NCBI GenBank assembly: GCA_907164885.2
Contig: OU015496.1
Coordinates: 164,563,941-164,627,940, forward strand
Reading direction: 5' to 3'
Origin: Dolomedes plantarius
Lineage: Eukaryota > Arthropoda > Arachnida > Araneae > Dolomedidae
Length of the DNA: 64,000 bases
Shown here: positions 12,828 to 24,970 of the stretch, one piece after another
How the letters are laid out: each line of letters starts with the position of its first letter
Numbering within the stretch: position 1 is the first letter of the stretch
Notes under the pieces: generated by a model
The model's database searches: none
Seen by the model: only the letters and a program-made list of their open reading frames with translations
What the model was told of the DNA's origin: nothing
Position numbers and translations under genes: made by a program

Positions 12828-14204
12828 CTAGCTGAAGATCCGCACTTCGCTACGGAGTACATTCAAATTAAATACAACGGCCAATGTATGCAATTAATGC
12901 CAAAAATATAAATATATGTATATATATTTTATAATAAATACGACGATCAATGTGTATACAATTGATGTAAAAAAAATATTTACAAAAAAATCGTAACGGA
13001 TATTTTTATAGACAAAATAATGTAGAAGAAAATATTCAAATTAAATCTAATAGGACATACTAAAGAATATAGTACAGTTAATATTGTACAGTTTGAGGAA
13101 GATTTCTTTTACTGTATTTTAATATATTTTTTTGCATAATTCTTTTGTACAATCGTGTGCCGCATTAGCAAGAAAACAAAATATTTTTTTATCTATTTCA
13201 TTGTTATGGACGTGACGATAAATCTATATATTTAAGTTGCTAAGCCGACTTTTTGGGCAGTCCGTGGGAGAAAACTACTGCATTAATTTACTTCATTTTG
13301 GTGTTAAACGAAAGATTGTAATCTGTAGATTTGTCAAATTTGGTTTTTGTAACTGCAATTTTTATTAATGAGCTATAATTTGCAATTAAAATTTGATTTC
13401 TGCGCATGCTCAGTGGCATGTTTCAATCTGGCTTTAGAAATTCACTGTTTCTGCGCATGCTCAGTAGCGTGTTTCAATACCGAGGAGTCTCTCTAGATCT
13501 CTCTCTGCCATTTTTATTTTTATGATAATTATGTTTGTGAAATATAAGATTTAACCTGATGGAAATGGCTTATTTCGCGCCGTTTAATTAGCGATAATTT
13601 ACAATTAAAAATTTGCTTTCTGCGCATGCTCAGTGACATTTTTAAATCTGGCTTTAGATACTCATTAAGCACGAGGCCGCTTAAACACATTAATTCGTTT
13701 CTGCGCATTATTATGATTTTGGTAATGATGTGTTGAGTATAATTTGTGTATTAGTACATTTATTTACTATCTAGCCGTCATGTTTTGACGGGTACCAACT
13801 AGTTTATTTAAAGTACCAGAAAAAGAAATAACGTGATCAGCATTTAATAAATTAAATTCTAAAATTTAATTTTTAAAAATTCCCCAAAAATCAGAAAATA
13901 GAGGTAAAGATTCGAAAAGGATTTCATTTTAAAAGAATTTTTAGGATCTTTCTCGTGATATAAATTTGATAACCCTCGGATCATTATTTTAAATGCAAAC
14001 TTTAAAGAATGCTACAAAAACAGCTTAAGAATTTAATTTTAAAAACTCTAAGAAGAATTTTTCAAACATCTTTCTTAGTGCACCCCTACACTATAAGAAG
14101 AATCGCCATGCAAAATTTCAGCCCTTTAGGTCCAGCGGTTTGGTCTGTGCGTTGTATGTCAGTCAGTGAGTCAGTCAGTTACGGAACTGTTTTATATATA
14201 TAGA
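12828..14204 (-). mobile_element. Nonautonomous Helitron, copy A (interrupted by a nested Helitron)
   Basis: Read on the minus strand it starts TCTATATATATAAAAC and ends CAGCTAG, sitting between a host A and T with no target duplication, as expected for Helitrons. Just before the terminal CTAG lies a short hairpin (GAAG...CTTC). Copy B at 18922-19755 matches both ends and the interior. Without the nested insert (13223-13802) it is 797 bp, too short to encode a Rep/helicase, and none is visible. The TCAGTCAGT-type subterminal repeats lie near 14160-14180. Confidence 0.8.
13223..13802 (+). mobile_element. Nonautonomous Helitron nested in copy A
   Basis: Begins TCTATATATTTAAG after an A and ends ACCAACTAG before a T. 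A perfect hairpin lies just inside the 3' end: CCGTCA (13775-13780), loop TGTTT, TGACGG (13786-13791). The related Helitron copy B lacks this 580 bp, giving a paralogous empty site. Inside are three or four copies of the word TCTGCGCATGCTCAGT (about 13397, 13451, 13619, and a partial near 13700). Confidence 0.85.
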
Positions 14205-15146
14205 TAATTATATAATTTTCAGGGAAAACGGCCCAAGTTCGTTTATGTTGCTTTAGTCGTCTCTAAGTCAAGAAAAAAGGAAAGGAAATTTTTCAAGAAA
14301 GGTCAACGATAAGCCTGTTTTGGCACCGAGAAAGTATTCTTTGAAGAGCACAGAAAAGATGCATTTCGATAAGAAAGAAATAAACGCTCTTAACTAAATT
14401 ATGAATAACATGAATTACTTAAAGGTTAGTAATTGTATCCTGTTCAAGGTTCTTGTTTTGAAAAAAAAAAAGTATTTTCCATATGAAAAGGTAATTTTTT
14501 CTTTTTAGGCAAAATTTTTAAATTTCCCTACAAATTCAACCCCACACAAAACCTATCGGCCCTACCTTAAAAACTGTAAAACAACATTTTAAAAACACAA
14601 AACAGAATTTTTTTTTAGTTTTAAAATTTTATTACTTGAAAATAATTTTGTTTAACCCAATATTTTGAAGAACCTTGAATTTTAAGTGTATTTTTATCGG
14701 AACTTATCGTTACATGAATAAAAATATTTTAACGCCAAAGGTTTTTTATTCCGAACAGAGATGATCGTTAAAATTCGGAGTGTTTCAGGTAAAGGGTTTC
14801 TATCTTTACAAACATGTAAAAAACTATATGAGCGAAACACTATTGACATAAAAAATGTACAAAGAACGATATCATGAACTTTGTTACACTTTTAATTTAT
14901 ATTTCATTTGGAATGATTAACAAATACGAAAAGAGATTTATAATGTTTGATATTTTGAAAGCAGACTTTGTGATTGCAAATCATCTCATTGTCTTTATGT
15001 GTATAGTTTAATTTGAAAAATTGTACCGTTTCGTTTCTTGTGCATTTTAAAAGAATTTGTATGATGCATTTCATTAGATTAAGTAGTGTGCAAAATACTT
15101 ATTATTATATTAGTTTTGTCTCGTTAGTTACGAAGAGATTTTTGTA
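14205..15146. other. AT-rich non-coding, nothing recognised
   Basis: No coding, RNA or repeat signal could be supported. Confidence 0.5.
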
Positions 15147-15479
15147 GAGTCGAACCCCGTTATAGCGAACCCGGTATATAGCGAACTCACGGATATAACG
15201 AACGAAAATTTTGGTCCCTCCGTTTTCCTATTGTACGTAATTTAGTTAGTATTGTGTCAGTTTAATGTAATCGATTTCAGTCGATTTAATTCATTAATGA
15301 TCATTTTTAATAGATTTTATCATTTTTTAATACATCATTATTGAATACACATTTCAACTAATGAGTTATACATTTTGTGAACTCTAGCATTTTTCCTAAC
15401 GGTTCGAATATAACGAACCACCGGATACAACGAACAAAACCTTTGGTACCTTGAGGTTCGTTTTAACGGGGTTCGAGCA
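15147..15479. mobile_element. Tigger/pogo-like Tc1-mariner MITE
   Basis: The ends are inverted: TCGAACCCCGTTATAGCGAA at the left and AACGGGGTTCGA at the right. Further inverted ATAACGAAC words lie inside each end. Flanking TA dinucleotides at 15145-15146 and 15480-15481 fit a TA target duplication. At 333 bp it has no coding capacity. The GTTATAACGAAC-type terminus is typical of Tigger/pogo elements. Confidence 0.75.
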
Positions 15480-16267
15480 TAAGAAAAATGAATTCTTTCA
15501 ACAAATGGATTCTAACAAAGAAATTATTAAGCACATTAATATTGCTTCCAAAGCAAGTAACAAAATATGACATAATATACAGTACGAAAGTGTAAGCACT
15601 TTAAAGTGTAAGCACAACAACAACATAATAACTGACTTAAACAACCTATTTTCAACTGTTGGTCAACTGACTTAACTCAAGTTTTAACTGGCCAAGGAAA
15701 TTTTAAGAGCTATTTGCTTCGTTTTAATTTGGTGACCAGTGGACTTTGTGTTTGCTGTGATGCTGATGAAGATGTTTAACAGTTTCTTGTCACTGCAAAT
15801 TACATGCGAGGCCCAAGCTATCTTAAAGGCGGAATTGAGACGTCTGTTCATTTGTTGGCCTCCTGTTCTTTCTGATCTCGTTAAGAGTGTTGAAAGTCTT
15901 GCTGTCTTGCAAAATTTTGTTTGTAATTTAAATTTTTAAATTTTTCGTGTTTTGTGTTTTTCACTTACTTCTGTAAGCCTCATGTTATACTTTGTGGTGT
16001 ATTAGGATATTTCAAATGAAACAATATATATATATATGTATATAGTACGAGAAAATAGGTTGGAACCACCACTGGCACTAGTAACCCAAAAGGTGTTTTT
16101 CTGAATTGTTTAGTCATAGAGATAAACATAACAGTATGCAGCAGGGAAAAAAAATACGCAAATCAATTATTTTGAAAGACGAGTCCGTTAGAATAGAGAA
16201 TCAACGTTGATGGGTCCCATTTCAAACAGACGTTAAAATGCGAGGTAAATGTCCTAGTTGATTAATA
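15480..16267. other. AT-rich non-coding, nothing recognised
   Basis: Short TA run near 16025-16045 only. The 66-residue frame at 15739-15939 has no recognisable features. Confidence 0.4.
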
Positions 16268-16347
16268 TTCCCCTAAAGTGGTTTTAAGGGACAATGAAAT
16301 TGTCCCTTAAAATTGTCCCATTGTCCCTTAAAACCACTTTAGGGGAA
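16268..16347. repeat. Long perfect inverted repeat, 29-bp arms
   Basis: Arms at 16268-16296 and 16319-16347 are exact reverse complements. The 22-base loop holds a further partial copy of the arm word TTGTCCCTTAAAA. This fits a fold-back element or a template-switch product. Confidence 0.9.
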
Positions 16348-16517
16348 AACACACTAAATTCACAGTATAAGGGTGAAAGGGAATCTGAAACTGAAAGTAC
16401 TCAGAAGCAAACAAGTTTTACTGCATAATAAGTTACCAGTGAAAGAATCGCTTAAGAGATACATAGAAACTATTCATCGTTATTACAAAGCCATTTGAAA
16501 CAATCCTTCATTGAATG

Positions 16518-16883
16518 TTGTTGTTGTTGTGTTGTGTTGTTGTGTCTTATGCCCCTTGACCGACAGTATATCAGATCAAGTCCCGAAGGCTATGGGCGAT
16601 GAAGGTGCGGCTCCTGTTTTGAATTAACACTACAAGGGTCGGATCCGACTTGGCTAAATGACCGGTCCCGTAATTTTGAACCGAGTCAAGTGACGAGACC
16701 GGAACACTTGACCCCGCACCTCCAGAGGTAAATTTGAGAACTATGGAGGACATTGTAGCCACGCCCTTTTTTACGAGCCCCGGCCACCACTAGTGAACAC
16801 GGCGGTAGATTTGCAGCGACGAGAATCGAACCAGGGACGTTCAGATCACTGGCCCGCTGCTCTTGCCAACAGGGCTACCGCGC
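16518..16883 (-). mobile_element. tRNA-derived SINE (family S1), copy i
   Basis: On the minus strand it begins GGGCGCGGTAGCCCTGTTGG, a box-A-like head, followed by box-B-like GGTTCGATTCTCG, a long tRNA-unrelated body and a CAACAA tail. Target-site duplications flank it: CCTTCATTGAATG (16505-16517) and CCTTCATTTAATG (16884-16896), 12 of 13 identical. Copies ii and iii lie at 28386-28748 and 52048-52395. The 63-residue minus-strand frame over 16571-16762 is repeat-derived. Confidence 0.88.
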
Positions 16884-16899
16884 CCTTCATTTAATGCAA

Positions 16900-18500
16900 T
16901 ACTGATATAGTTAGAAGCGCAACCATAGAGGCCGACAGCAAAGAAGGTAATTCCAGTGTTATAACTCATCAGTTCAACATTCTTCCCCACTGAGGAAAAA
17001 ACACCCTACCCCCCTCTGTAACGGATTCCAGTAAGGCCACTGGACACAGCTGAAGTGATACTTAACTTCCTACAAGTCGTCTGCGTGTTTTAGATTCTAC
17101 TGTCACCATCTATATATCTACGTCAGGGATTGTAGTGTTATGGATATACTTAAATCTTGTTGTACTATTGGATATTTAAAACGCTCAATAATCCCCTGAT
17201 CATAAGCCTTTACACATTTATGTCGTCTTAGTGTCTCTTCGATTAGCATACTGCTGCGACGCATGTTAATGACCTTATAAATAAACTTAACACTTTCCGG
17301 GGGCACGAAATCGCGCTAAATTACTATTGTTGCCGCCACAAATCCATTACGAACGTGTCTTACCCGAGATACAGATGGAGAGATGTACCCGTTTCGAGCT
17401 CGAATAAGAGAAATTTGGCGAGCGCCATTTCTCGAAATGAAAAAGCAGTCGGCAACCCTGTATATGGTTGCTCGTAGCGTGCCTCTCGCAATTGAAGGAA
17501 ATGAACTTAAACCCGTCTCACAACGACTGCTACTTAGAAATAAAATGATAAAAAGGAAAGAGAGACTTAGAGAAAAGAAGAAAAAGAAGAGAGAGGGACG
17601 AGGGGGAGAGCGAATAATAAAATAAATAAATAAAAAGGAACCTTTTTCTCGGGCCTTTCATTGTTTTCTATTATACATTTACAAGAAATTGGTTTGATGT
17701 TGAAACAAAATTAAAGAGGCGCTCGCGAGACATATTTGGGGGAGAAATTTCTCCTCGCGTTTTGGCAACGGGAAAAGTTAATCATTTAATTCTTGGGGAA
17801 GCAGTTTTTTGTGTGCATTTCTTCGGGATTCTTTTTTTTTCTTTCCCCTTCGTCTTCTTTTGCTTTATTTCTCTCTAAATTCGCGTTTGATGTGAGAAAA
17901 AGTAAGGGGGAATGAAGAGATACAGGAAGTTAGATGGAGAAATAAACGGGTCTATTAAAAAATCCCTGAACCGAGTGTATTTTAAGTAGAGCGTTTTTGT
18001 TACCGCGGTCTAAAAATTTTGTCGAGTTCGTAATTTTTCTTTCTTGGCCGTTCGCGCAAATTGTTTAAAGTTTTTGATTTTTGTCTCGGCTCTTGGAAAG
18101 TTGGTGTTTCATTTTCAGCACTTCCCCCACCATCAGAGTCAGAATAATTTTCAGATGTGAGAAATTAATCTCTCTCGCAAAGCGCAAATAGCGTCGCCTA
18201 AGGTGCAATTAATGTCGGGAAAACTGAACAGTGGGGGTTTTTGGAGATGAGGCAGTGAAAGGTGGTTTTGAAATGAGAATGTTTGTACCGAGCACTTTGC
18301 AAAGAGAAAAAAAAAATGGAAGAGTAATTTGACAGTAGAGAAACGAAACTTTTCTGTTACTTTAGGGCAAGATCATTTGGCATTCGAGAGGTTTAAATGG
18401 GGATAAAAAAAAAGTTTGTAGTGAGTGCAAGTTCCTGATTAAAGCTGGACCACGAGTTAGATTTGCATTCAAAGTTTAATCTAGTTCGAGGTTTTGTCGA
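16900..18500. other. GC-richer single-copy block, candidate regulatory DNA
   Basis: Mixed-composition unique sequence with CpGs and repeated words resembling caudal/Hox-type sites (TTTATG, TTATAAATAAA near 17274). The frame at 17383-17625 ends in a Lys/Arg/Glu run from purine-rich simple sequence (17570-17640) and is not convincing as a gene. Confidence 0.25.
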
Positions 18501-18507
18501 AACGAAT

Positions 18508-19755
<1,248 letters not shown>

Positions 19756-19875
19756 TGAGCTTGCACTTTATGTATAATTTAATTATTTAAAAAAGCCTTA
19801 AAAAATCTGAATAGGTTTATATGTTCGAAACGGGAATAAGTATCCTTAAAAATAAGTTATAAATAAGGCAATATT

Positions 19876-20582
19876 TTGTAATTTTGGTGGACTCAATGGC
19901 TGCAATACAGGCTGTTACGACGAATCGTCGCACTGAATTGCCTGGTATCTCCCAAATAAAACAAAATATTAAACTCCTTGAAAGCAATAATAAAGTGATA
20001 GTGTTTCAATGGATCCCATCGCACGTTGGCATTGAAGGTAACGAAAGAGCCGACTCGTTAGCAAAGAAGGGAACCCTAGAACAACAATTAAGTCATCCAA
20101 TCTCTACAGGCTCAATAAAGAAAAACATCTACAACAAAATCTCTTTAAAACTTAAGACAGAGCAGAACTTGCTATCTAAAGGGAAACGTTGGGAAGAGAT
20201 CCAGGACAGCTGGAAAGACTATAGTCATAAATCCCGTACAGAAGCAGTGGCACATTTCAGACTCAAAACAGGCCACGACTGTCTAGCAGAACATTTAAAC
20301 CGAATTGGCATCCTAACCAAAAGTGAATGCCAGATCTGCAGGGCTGAGAATATGAATGCAGATCATTTACTTACATGCCCAGGACTTGATCCGGAAGCCC
20401 AAAAAAGTGAGAACTTTACCAAATTATACTGGGACGCTAGAGATATGATGAACTTTCTATGAATTTTTAACACCTTTTATCTGACTTTGTTTACTGTTGT
20501 GCTTTAGGCATCTGTTCAATGCTTAGTTCTTTGCTGTTTGTGTTGCCTGTAAATATGGATTAATTTTCCAAATAAAGCCATA

Positions 20583-20623
<41 letters not shown>
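19876..20623 (+). mobile_element. 5'-truncated LINE insertion with poly(A) and target-site duplication
   Basis: The unit has a truncated reading frame, a 3' untranslated region, an AATAAA signal at 20571-20576 and a poly(A) run from about 20587 to 20625. The same 11 bases, AAGGCAATATT, occur at 19865-19875 and 20624-20634, a textbook target-site duplication. The insertion therefore arose by target-primed reverse transcription and truncated during integration. The clade is uncertain among RNase H-bearing LINEs (I, R1, LOA, Jockey-like groups). Confidence 0.92.
19878..20462 (+). pseudogene. LINE pol C-terminal fragment: partial RNase H domain plus Cys/His tail
   Basis: The frame is open from the element's 5' break to the stop at 20460-20462, about 194 residues. 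It begins with a VILVDSMAAIQA stretch matching the RNase H strand that carries the third catalytic acidic residue. WIPSHVGIEGNERADSLAKK follows, with the conserved SHVGIxGNExAD motif and final catalytic Asp. The first two acidic residues of RNase H lie upstream of the truncation and are missing, as are the endonuclease and reverse transcriptase. The C-terminal half has the LKTGHDCLAEHL block and a Cys-x2-Cys-x8-His-x3-Cys cluster common in arthropod LINE tails. There is no native start codon (the first in-frame ATG is 19895), so it is a dead fragment despite its intact frame. Confidence 0.9.
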
Positions 20624-20629
<6 letters not shown>

Positions 20630-20634
20630 ATATT

Positions 20635-22012
20635 CATAAGTTGTTTGCAAATTTTGGCCGTATGTGAATCGCTCATGTTTTCTTTCCAGGTATTTTAATA
20701 AAATGCATTGTTATACAGAAAAAATGTATAGCTTTTTAGGTATACATATGTTGTATTTACAAGTGTAAACCCAAAATGGCCGACTATAGTTTAAATTTTG
20801 AGAGTAAGCACGCACGCACACACTCAAACAAACAAACAAAAAAATCATTTGTGAATTTAGAAATAAAAAATATTCCTAACCATGGAAGTGGTTAAAAAAA
20901 TTATGGATAAAATGTAATCACATATCCATCTTGTGCAAGATTGCATCAAAGCATGCAACCTCTAAGTTGAAACGGTTCAATGCCACAGATTTCTAGTGAA
21001 ATTGAAAAAGCAATGAAACAGCCATTTTCGGCAATAAATCTACTAATTTACTAATTTCCTCAACTCATTTTGAGACTGAACGTAAGCATCTTAATTTGAA
21101 TACAAAGATAAATAAGCAGCTTGAAATCTTAGCTGTGATGATCAACAAAATAGGGAAAAAATGAGCTGAGACAGTATTAATTGCACTGACGCTTTTCACA
21201 AATAACAAATGATTTATTCCATGCACAGTGTGTCAAACGTGAGCTTTTTCTTTTGTAGAAAAAGAGTGATAAACTGGTTAAGAAAATCCTTAATCATCCC
21301 ACTACAACTCAGAATTTATAATGCATGTTAATATTATTCGAAACGTCGCGGCTTTTCATTCAGTGATGAGGAAAATTGTTTTGTTTGGCCGTCATTTTCA
21401 TCGTTTGTTGAGGAATAGAGGAAATTCTGAATTTCTGGATCAAAACTTTTTTATATGTTACTTTTAAAGGAGGAAACTTGTGAGAGAAATCGACACCTTT
21501 GCCTTCGAAGGCCACTTTACTAAATCATCATTCATGTTTTCTTTTTCCTGATGAGCCGAGTCTTAACTATGTTTTGACTTAATTATGACGCACCGAAAAG
21601 AAAAATAGCGCGGAAAAAACATTTCAAGGACTCAACAGTTAACTCGGTTGTGGTAACTGAGTAGATCTTTCGACCTTCGTGTTGATGTAGACAAAACAAA
21701 ATTACGTAAATCAACGGGAAAATGGTATTTCATAATGTGATAGTTCCTATCTAATAACTTAATGGTTAAATGGTTAAATACAAAAATTCTAATCTCTTTC
21801 TTCCATAGATTAAACATTAAACCTCAAATTTTTCAATGGTTTTTTTGCTATACGTTTTTTACACAGTGGTTAAAAGGCTAACTGTATTTTAAAGTAAAAT
21901 TAACAAAAACTCACAAAAGCTTAATACATTTTTTACAACTTACTCGTGGAATATACACCAAATAAATGGAAAGGTATTCTTTAAACTGAGCACGTTTGCC
22001 ATCCGCATTAAT
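20635..22012. other. AT-rich non-coding, nothing recognised
   Basis: A CA/CAAA-rich simple tract at about 20805-20842 is the only distinct feature. Confidence 0.45.
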
Positions 22013-22027
22013 GGTAAATGGCTTTAG

Positions 22028-22071
<44 letters not shown>

Positions 22072-22673
22072 CACAGAGCATACAAGGTTATTTAACAATT
22101 GTACTTCCATTACTTTTTTGTTTTTGTTTTTACGTTCAGAAATTATAAAGAAACAGTTTTGAAGATATGAATATCAAAATCATAATTAGACTGCTTTACG
22201 GAGATTCCGTACAAACCTGTTTCTTGTGTATAAATTAAGACGAGGTTATGAAATTTGGCTTAATTTCATTTTTAACTTGAATATTTTATTACAGCAGTAT
22301 AACACCTCAATATTAGTTTGAGAAATTTACCTTTTTCTTTATTTTTCACCTGAATATTTTGCCTATTTGTCTTTAACTGAAAAATAATTTCATTTTGGTT
22401 TTTTTTTCAATCAAAATATTTTTGATTATGTAAATCTTATAAAATTTTTAGCAAACATGACAAACGTTTTGAAGATATTAAATAAATTGTATGAAAATGT
22501 TTGGACATACAAGAATTTAAACGTTTGTGACTTTTGCTTGAAAACAACAACAAACTTGGATAAAAAAAATTATTTATTTTAAAAGTCTGTTTTATGGAAT
22601 TTTTATTAGTTTTCATGAAGTTTTCTTTTAATAAAAAAATGTAAATATCCGTAACACCTTAAAGCCATTTACC
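22013..22673. mobile_element. Candidate TIR element, 661 bp
   Basis: GGTAAATGGCTTTAGAGG at 22013-22030 faces ACCTTAAAGCCATTTACC at 22656-22673; the arms match at 15 of 18 positions. The interior is AT-rich and non-coding, with a 41-base T run immediately inside the left arm. No clear target duplication was seen, so class is open. Confidence 0.5.
22031..22071. repeat. Poly(T) run, 41 bp
   Basis: Homopolymer tract. It could be a minus-strand poly(A) tail, but no AATAAA-bearing retrosequence was recognised beside it. Confidence 0.9.
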
Positions 22674-23173
22674 TCATGAATATTTTCTAAAATATCTGAT
22701 GTTTGTACTGATACAAAAAGTTTTCAAGATATTATTTTTTTCCTTTATTGTTCTTTAAAATTCGAATTAATATTAAAGTAATTAATTACGAGAAAAAAGG
22801 CATGCTTCAATAAAAAAAAGTCACTTAAGAAAAAAGAACTTAACTAATACTCTGATATCAGTAACTAGCTGTAGTTCTCAGAGTTTTTCAAGAACTACCG
22901 CTTCCTTTTCGGAACGATGAGTTGCGACCTGTTTAGAACTGCTTTTAGATGTCTTAAATATTGGGGAAAAATTACTTTTAGAGTTTTTCAATTTTTTTTA
23001 ATGAGTTTCTATTAAAATTATCCCAGAAAACGTAGTCTATCCAGTTTATTCAGACGTGTGACTAGTCTATTGAAGATAAAAGTTTCATTGATCCAAAATA
23101 AATTTCAAAGATAATGACAGGTTTCTTCGCAAACAGATATAATCGAACAGCAGGTGCTCAAATTAGTATATAC

Positions 23174-23211
23174 GATTGTCTCACTGGTCAGTTTTGACCA
23201 GTGAGACAATC
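23174..23211. repeat. Perfect hairpin, 17-bp arms, 4-base loop
   Basis: GATTGTCTCACTGGTCA (23174-23190), loop GTTT, and its exact reverse complement (23195-23211). No associated gene. Confidence 0.9.
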
Positions 23212-24209
23212 ACAATAAATGCTCTCAACACCTCATGAAGAGTTACAGCTGTTGTGAAACTAGGAACGACCTCTGACGTACATTATTTAGTTAAGACACT
23301 TTTATTTTAACCTTCTGTATTGTTTAAAGCACTCCAAGGCTACTAAATTTTGCGGGTTTATTTCTGTAAATTTGAAAAAAAGAATTCAAAGTTATCACAC
23401 AAATGAAACTTTCACCACAAAGCTAACGTGAAAGCTAGATAAATAAAACGTTATCTGTGGAAGTAAAAAATAGAAAACACCAGTAGTCCGCGTTTTGCGA
23501 GCAACAACAACAAAAAAAAAAACTATGATTCCAGAGGACAAATTGTCTGCACATGTTCATCAAGATCTCTATCGCAAAAATAAGCCAGTGTTTAGACAAT
23601 CTTTACCCGGATTTTTTCTTCGTTAAATGTCTCGCATCATACTCTCCTCTCTCGGTTTCCAAAACACTGCGTTACATCAAGGTTTTTTTTTTTTTTTTTT
23701 TCATATCCTAGACTACTCCTTCTACTTTTTGAGGGGAGGTCTCCGAACAGCGAAGAAGGCCTCTCCCGAAAGTCACCCAAAAACACTTGACCTCCGAGAG
23801 ACTTAAAAAAATAACGACGAGAGGCTAAAGGAGTGCCAAGATGCACCGACAATGAAGGCAAAAATGAGCTGCTATATTCCGTGAAAGAAAGGCCCTCGTG
23901 TGCGATTTTTTTTCCCTTTCCGGGTGATATGTTGACGTTAGGAGGGTTGCCCGATATTACTAGATATCACTTACGGTTAAAGGCTGTCAAAAGCGGGTGA
24001 ACGTCTTGTCAGTTCAGAGTTTATGACTTTCCGGCGCAGAAACATTTTCGTGTTATTTCGTTTAATTAATTCTGTTCGTTGGCAGCTCATTCCTCCGGGA
24101 TTTTGATGAGAGAGCAAGTGTCAAACGGAGCAGTGATCGCTTAACACGGAAATCTTGGACCTGTCATCGCGTCTGGAAGGAGCATCTGGGATCTGTGTCT
24201 GGTAAAGCA

Positions 24210-24262
24210 AAGTGGTCCCCAACCTTTTATCACTTGCGTACCCCATTTTAATAAATTGTACC
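24210..24262 (+). mobile_element. hAT element left-end fragment
   Basis: AGTGGTCCCCAACCTTTT followed by GCGTACCCC matches the widespread hAT terminus CAGTGGTTCCCAACC. The matching right end was not found nearby, so this appears to be a truncated or decayed copy. Confidence 0.55.
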
Positions 24263-24299
24263 CTCCCTGTTACCTGTAAATAATAGCGCTAATAATTCA

Positions 24300-24318
24300 T
24301 ATATACATATATATATAT

Positions 24319-24350
<32 letters not shown>
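24300..24350. repeat. TA run followed by (TTTA)n microsatellite
   Basis: Short TA tract then about nine TTTA tetranucleotides. Confidence 0.95.
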
Positions 24351-24354
24351 ATGT

Positions 24355-24445
24355 AGCTGCCCACATTGTTTGGTGGCTAACATGGCAAGGTACCAGGTTG
24401 GAATCCCGAATGACTTTTTTGTACTGTCTCCTTACATGGGATAAA
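24355..24445 (+). mobile_element. tRNA-like SINE fragment (family S3), copy 1
   Basis: Has a box-A-like TTTGGTGGCTAACATGG and a box-B-like AGGTTGGAATCCCG, then TGTACTGTCTCCTT. Those trailing words recur in the copy at 24860-24970, supporting a repeat family rather than a tRNA gene. Confidence 0.5.
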
Positions 24446-24494
24446 TATATTTCCCCTAATGCATACTCCCTTACTAAAGTAGACAAAAATATTT

Positions 24495-24737
24495 CAGGTA
24501 GTCTCTTCTAACGAAAATACCGCGGGTTATTAAAGCAGGATTACTTATCGTTGCCTACCTCTTTTTTTTCTTTCTTTTTTTACGCATTTTGGTACTTTTC
24601 CGTTTAACTGTTTACTGCTTGCCCAAGCGATACAGGCTGGGTTTGGCGCGTTGCCAAAATTATAACTTGTGACGGCGGACGTCTTAAATTTTCCTTTACC
24701 ACGGACCGTTATTGAGGAACGTAATCCTACGTTAAAA
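24495..24737 (+). repeat. Dispersed repeat family R1, copy 2
   Basis: Begins CAGGTAGTCTCTTCTAACG, with TTAAAGCAGGATTAC at 24530-24544 and the inverted partner GTAATCCTACGTTAA at 24721-24735. Where copy 1 has a TA microsatellite this copy has a T/C-rich run. Non-coding. Confidence 0.78.
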
Positions 24738-24859
24738 ATGAATTCTATGTGAGGGTAAATGTCCCCGAAGTAGGGGAATACAGCCTTGGAAATGAAAAAT
24801 ATGTTAAAGGTTAAAGTTTTAGGGAAACAAGAAATATGTTAAATGTCCCCCCCCCCCCC

Positions 24860-24970
24860 CGCATTGTTTAGGGTTTAGAGCAAGTTAATCCGGAGTTCGA
24901 ATCCCGGTAAAAATATGCATGTTCCTGTGCTGTCTCCTTTGATAACTAAAATTCATTTCCGGACATCAAA
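24860..24970 (+). mobile_element. tRNA-like SINE fragment (family S3), copy 2
   Basis: GAGTTCGAATCCCGG (about 24892-24906) is a near-perfect box B. The trailing CTGTCTCCTT and TAACTAAAATTCATTTCC words resemble copy 1. The D-arm region is decayed, so it is not a functional tRNA. Confidence 0.55.

Noticed and set aside
22862..22908. ACTAGCTG word with an 8-bp hairpin (GTAGTTCT/AGAACTAC), considered as another Helitron 3' end
   Set aside because: The hairpin is too close to CTAG and no TCTATATA-type partner end was found within range.
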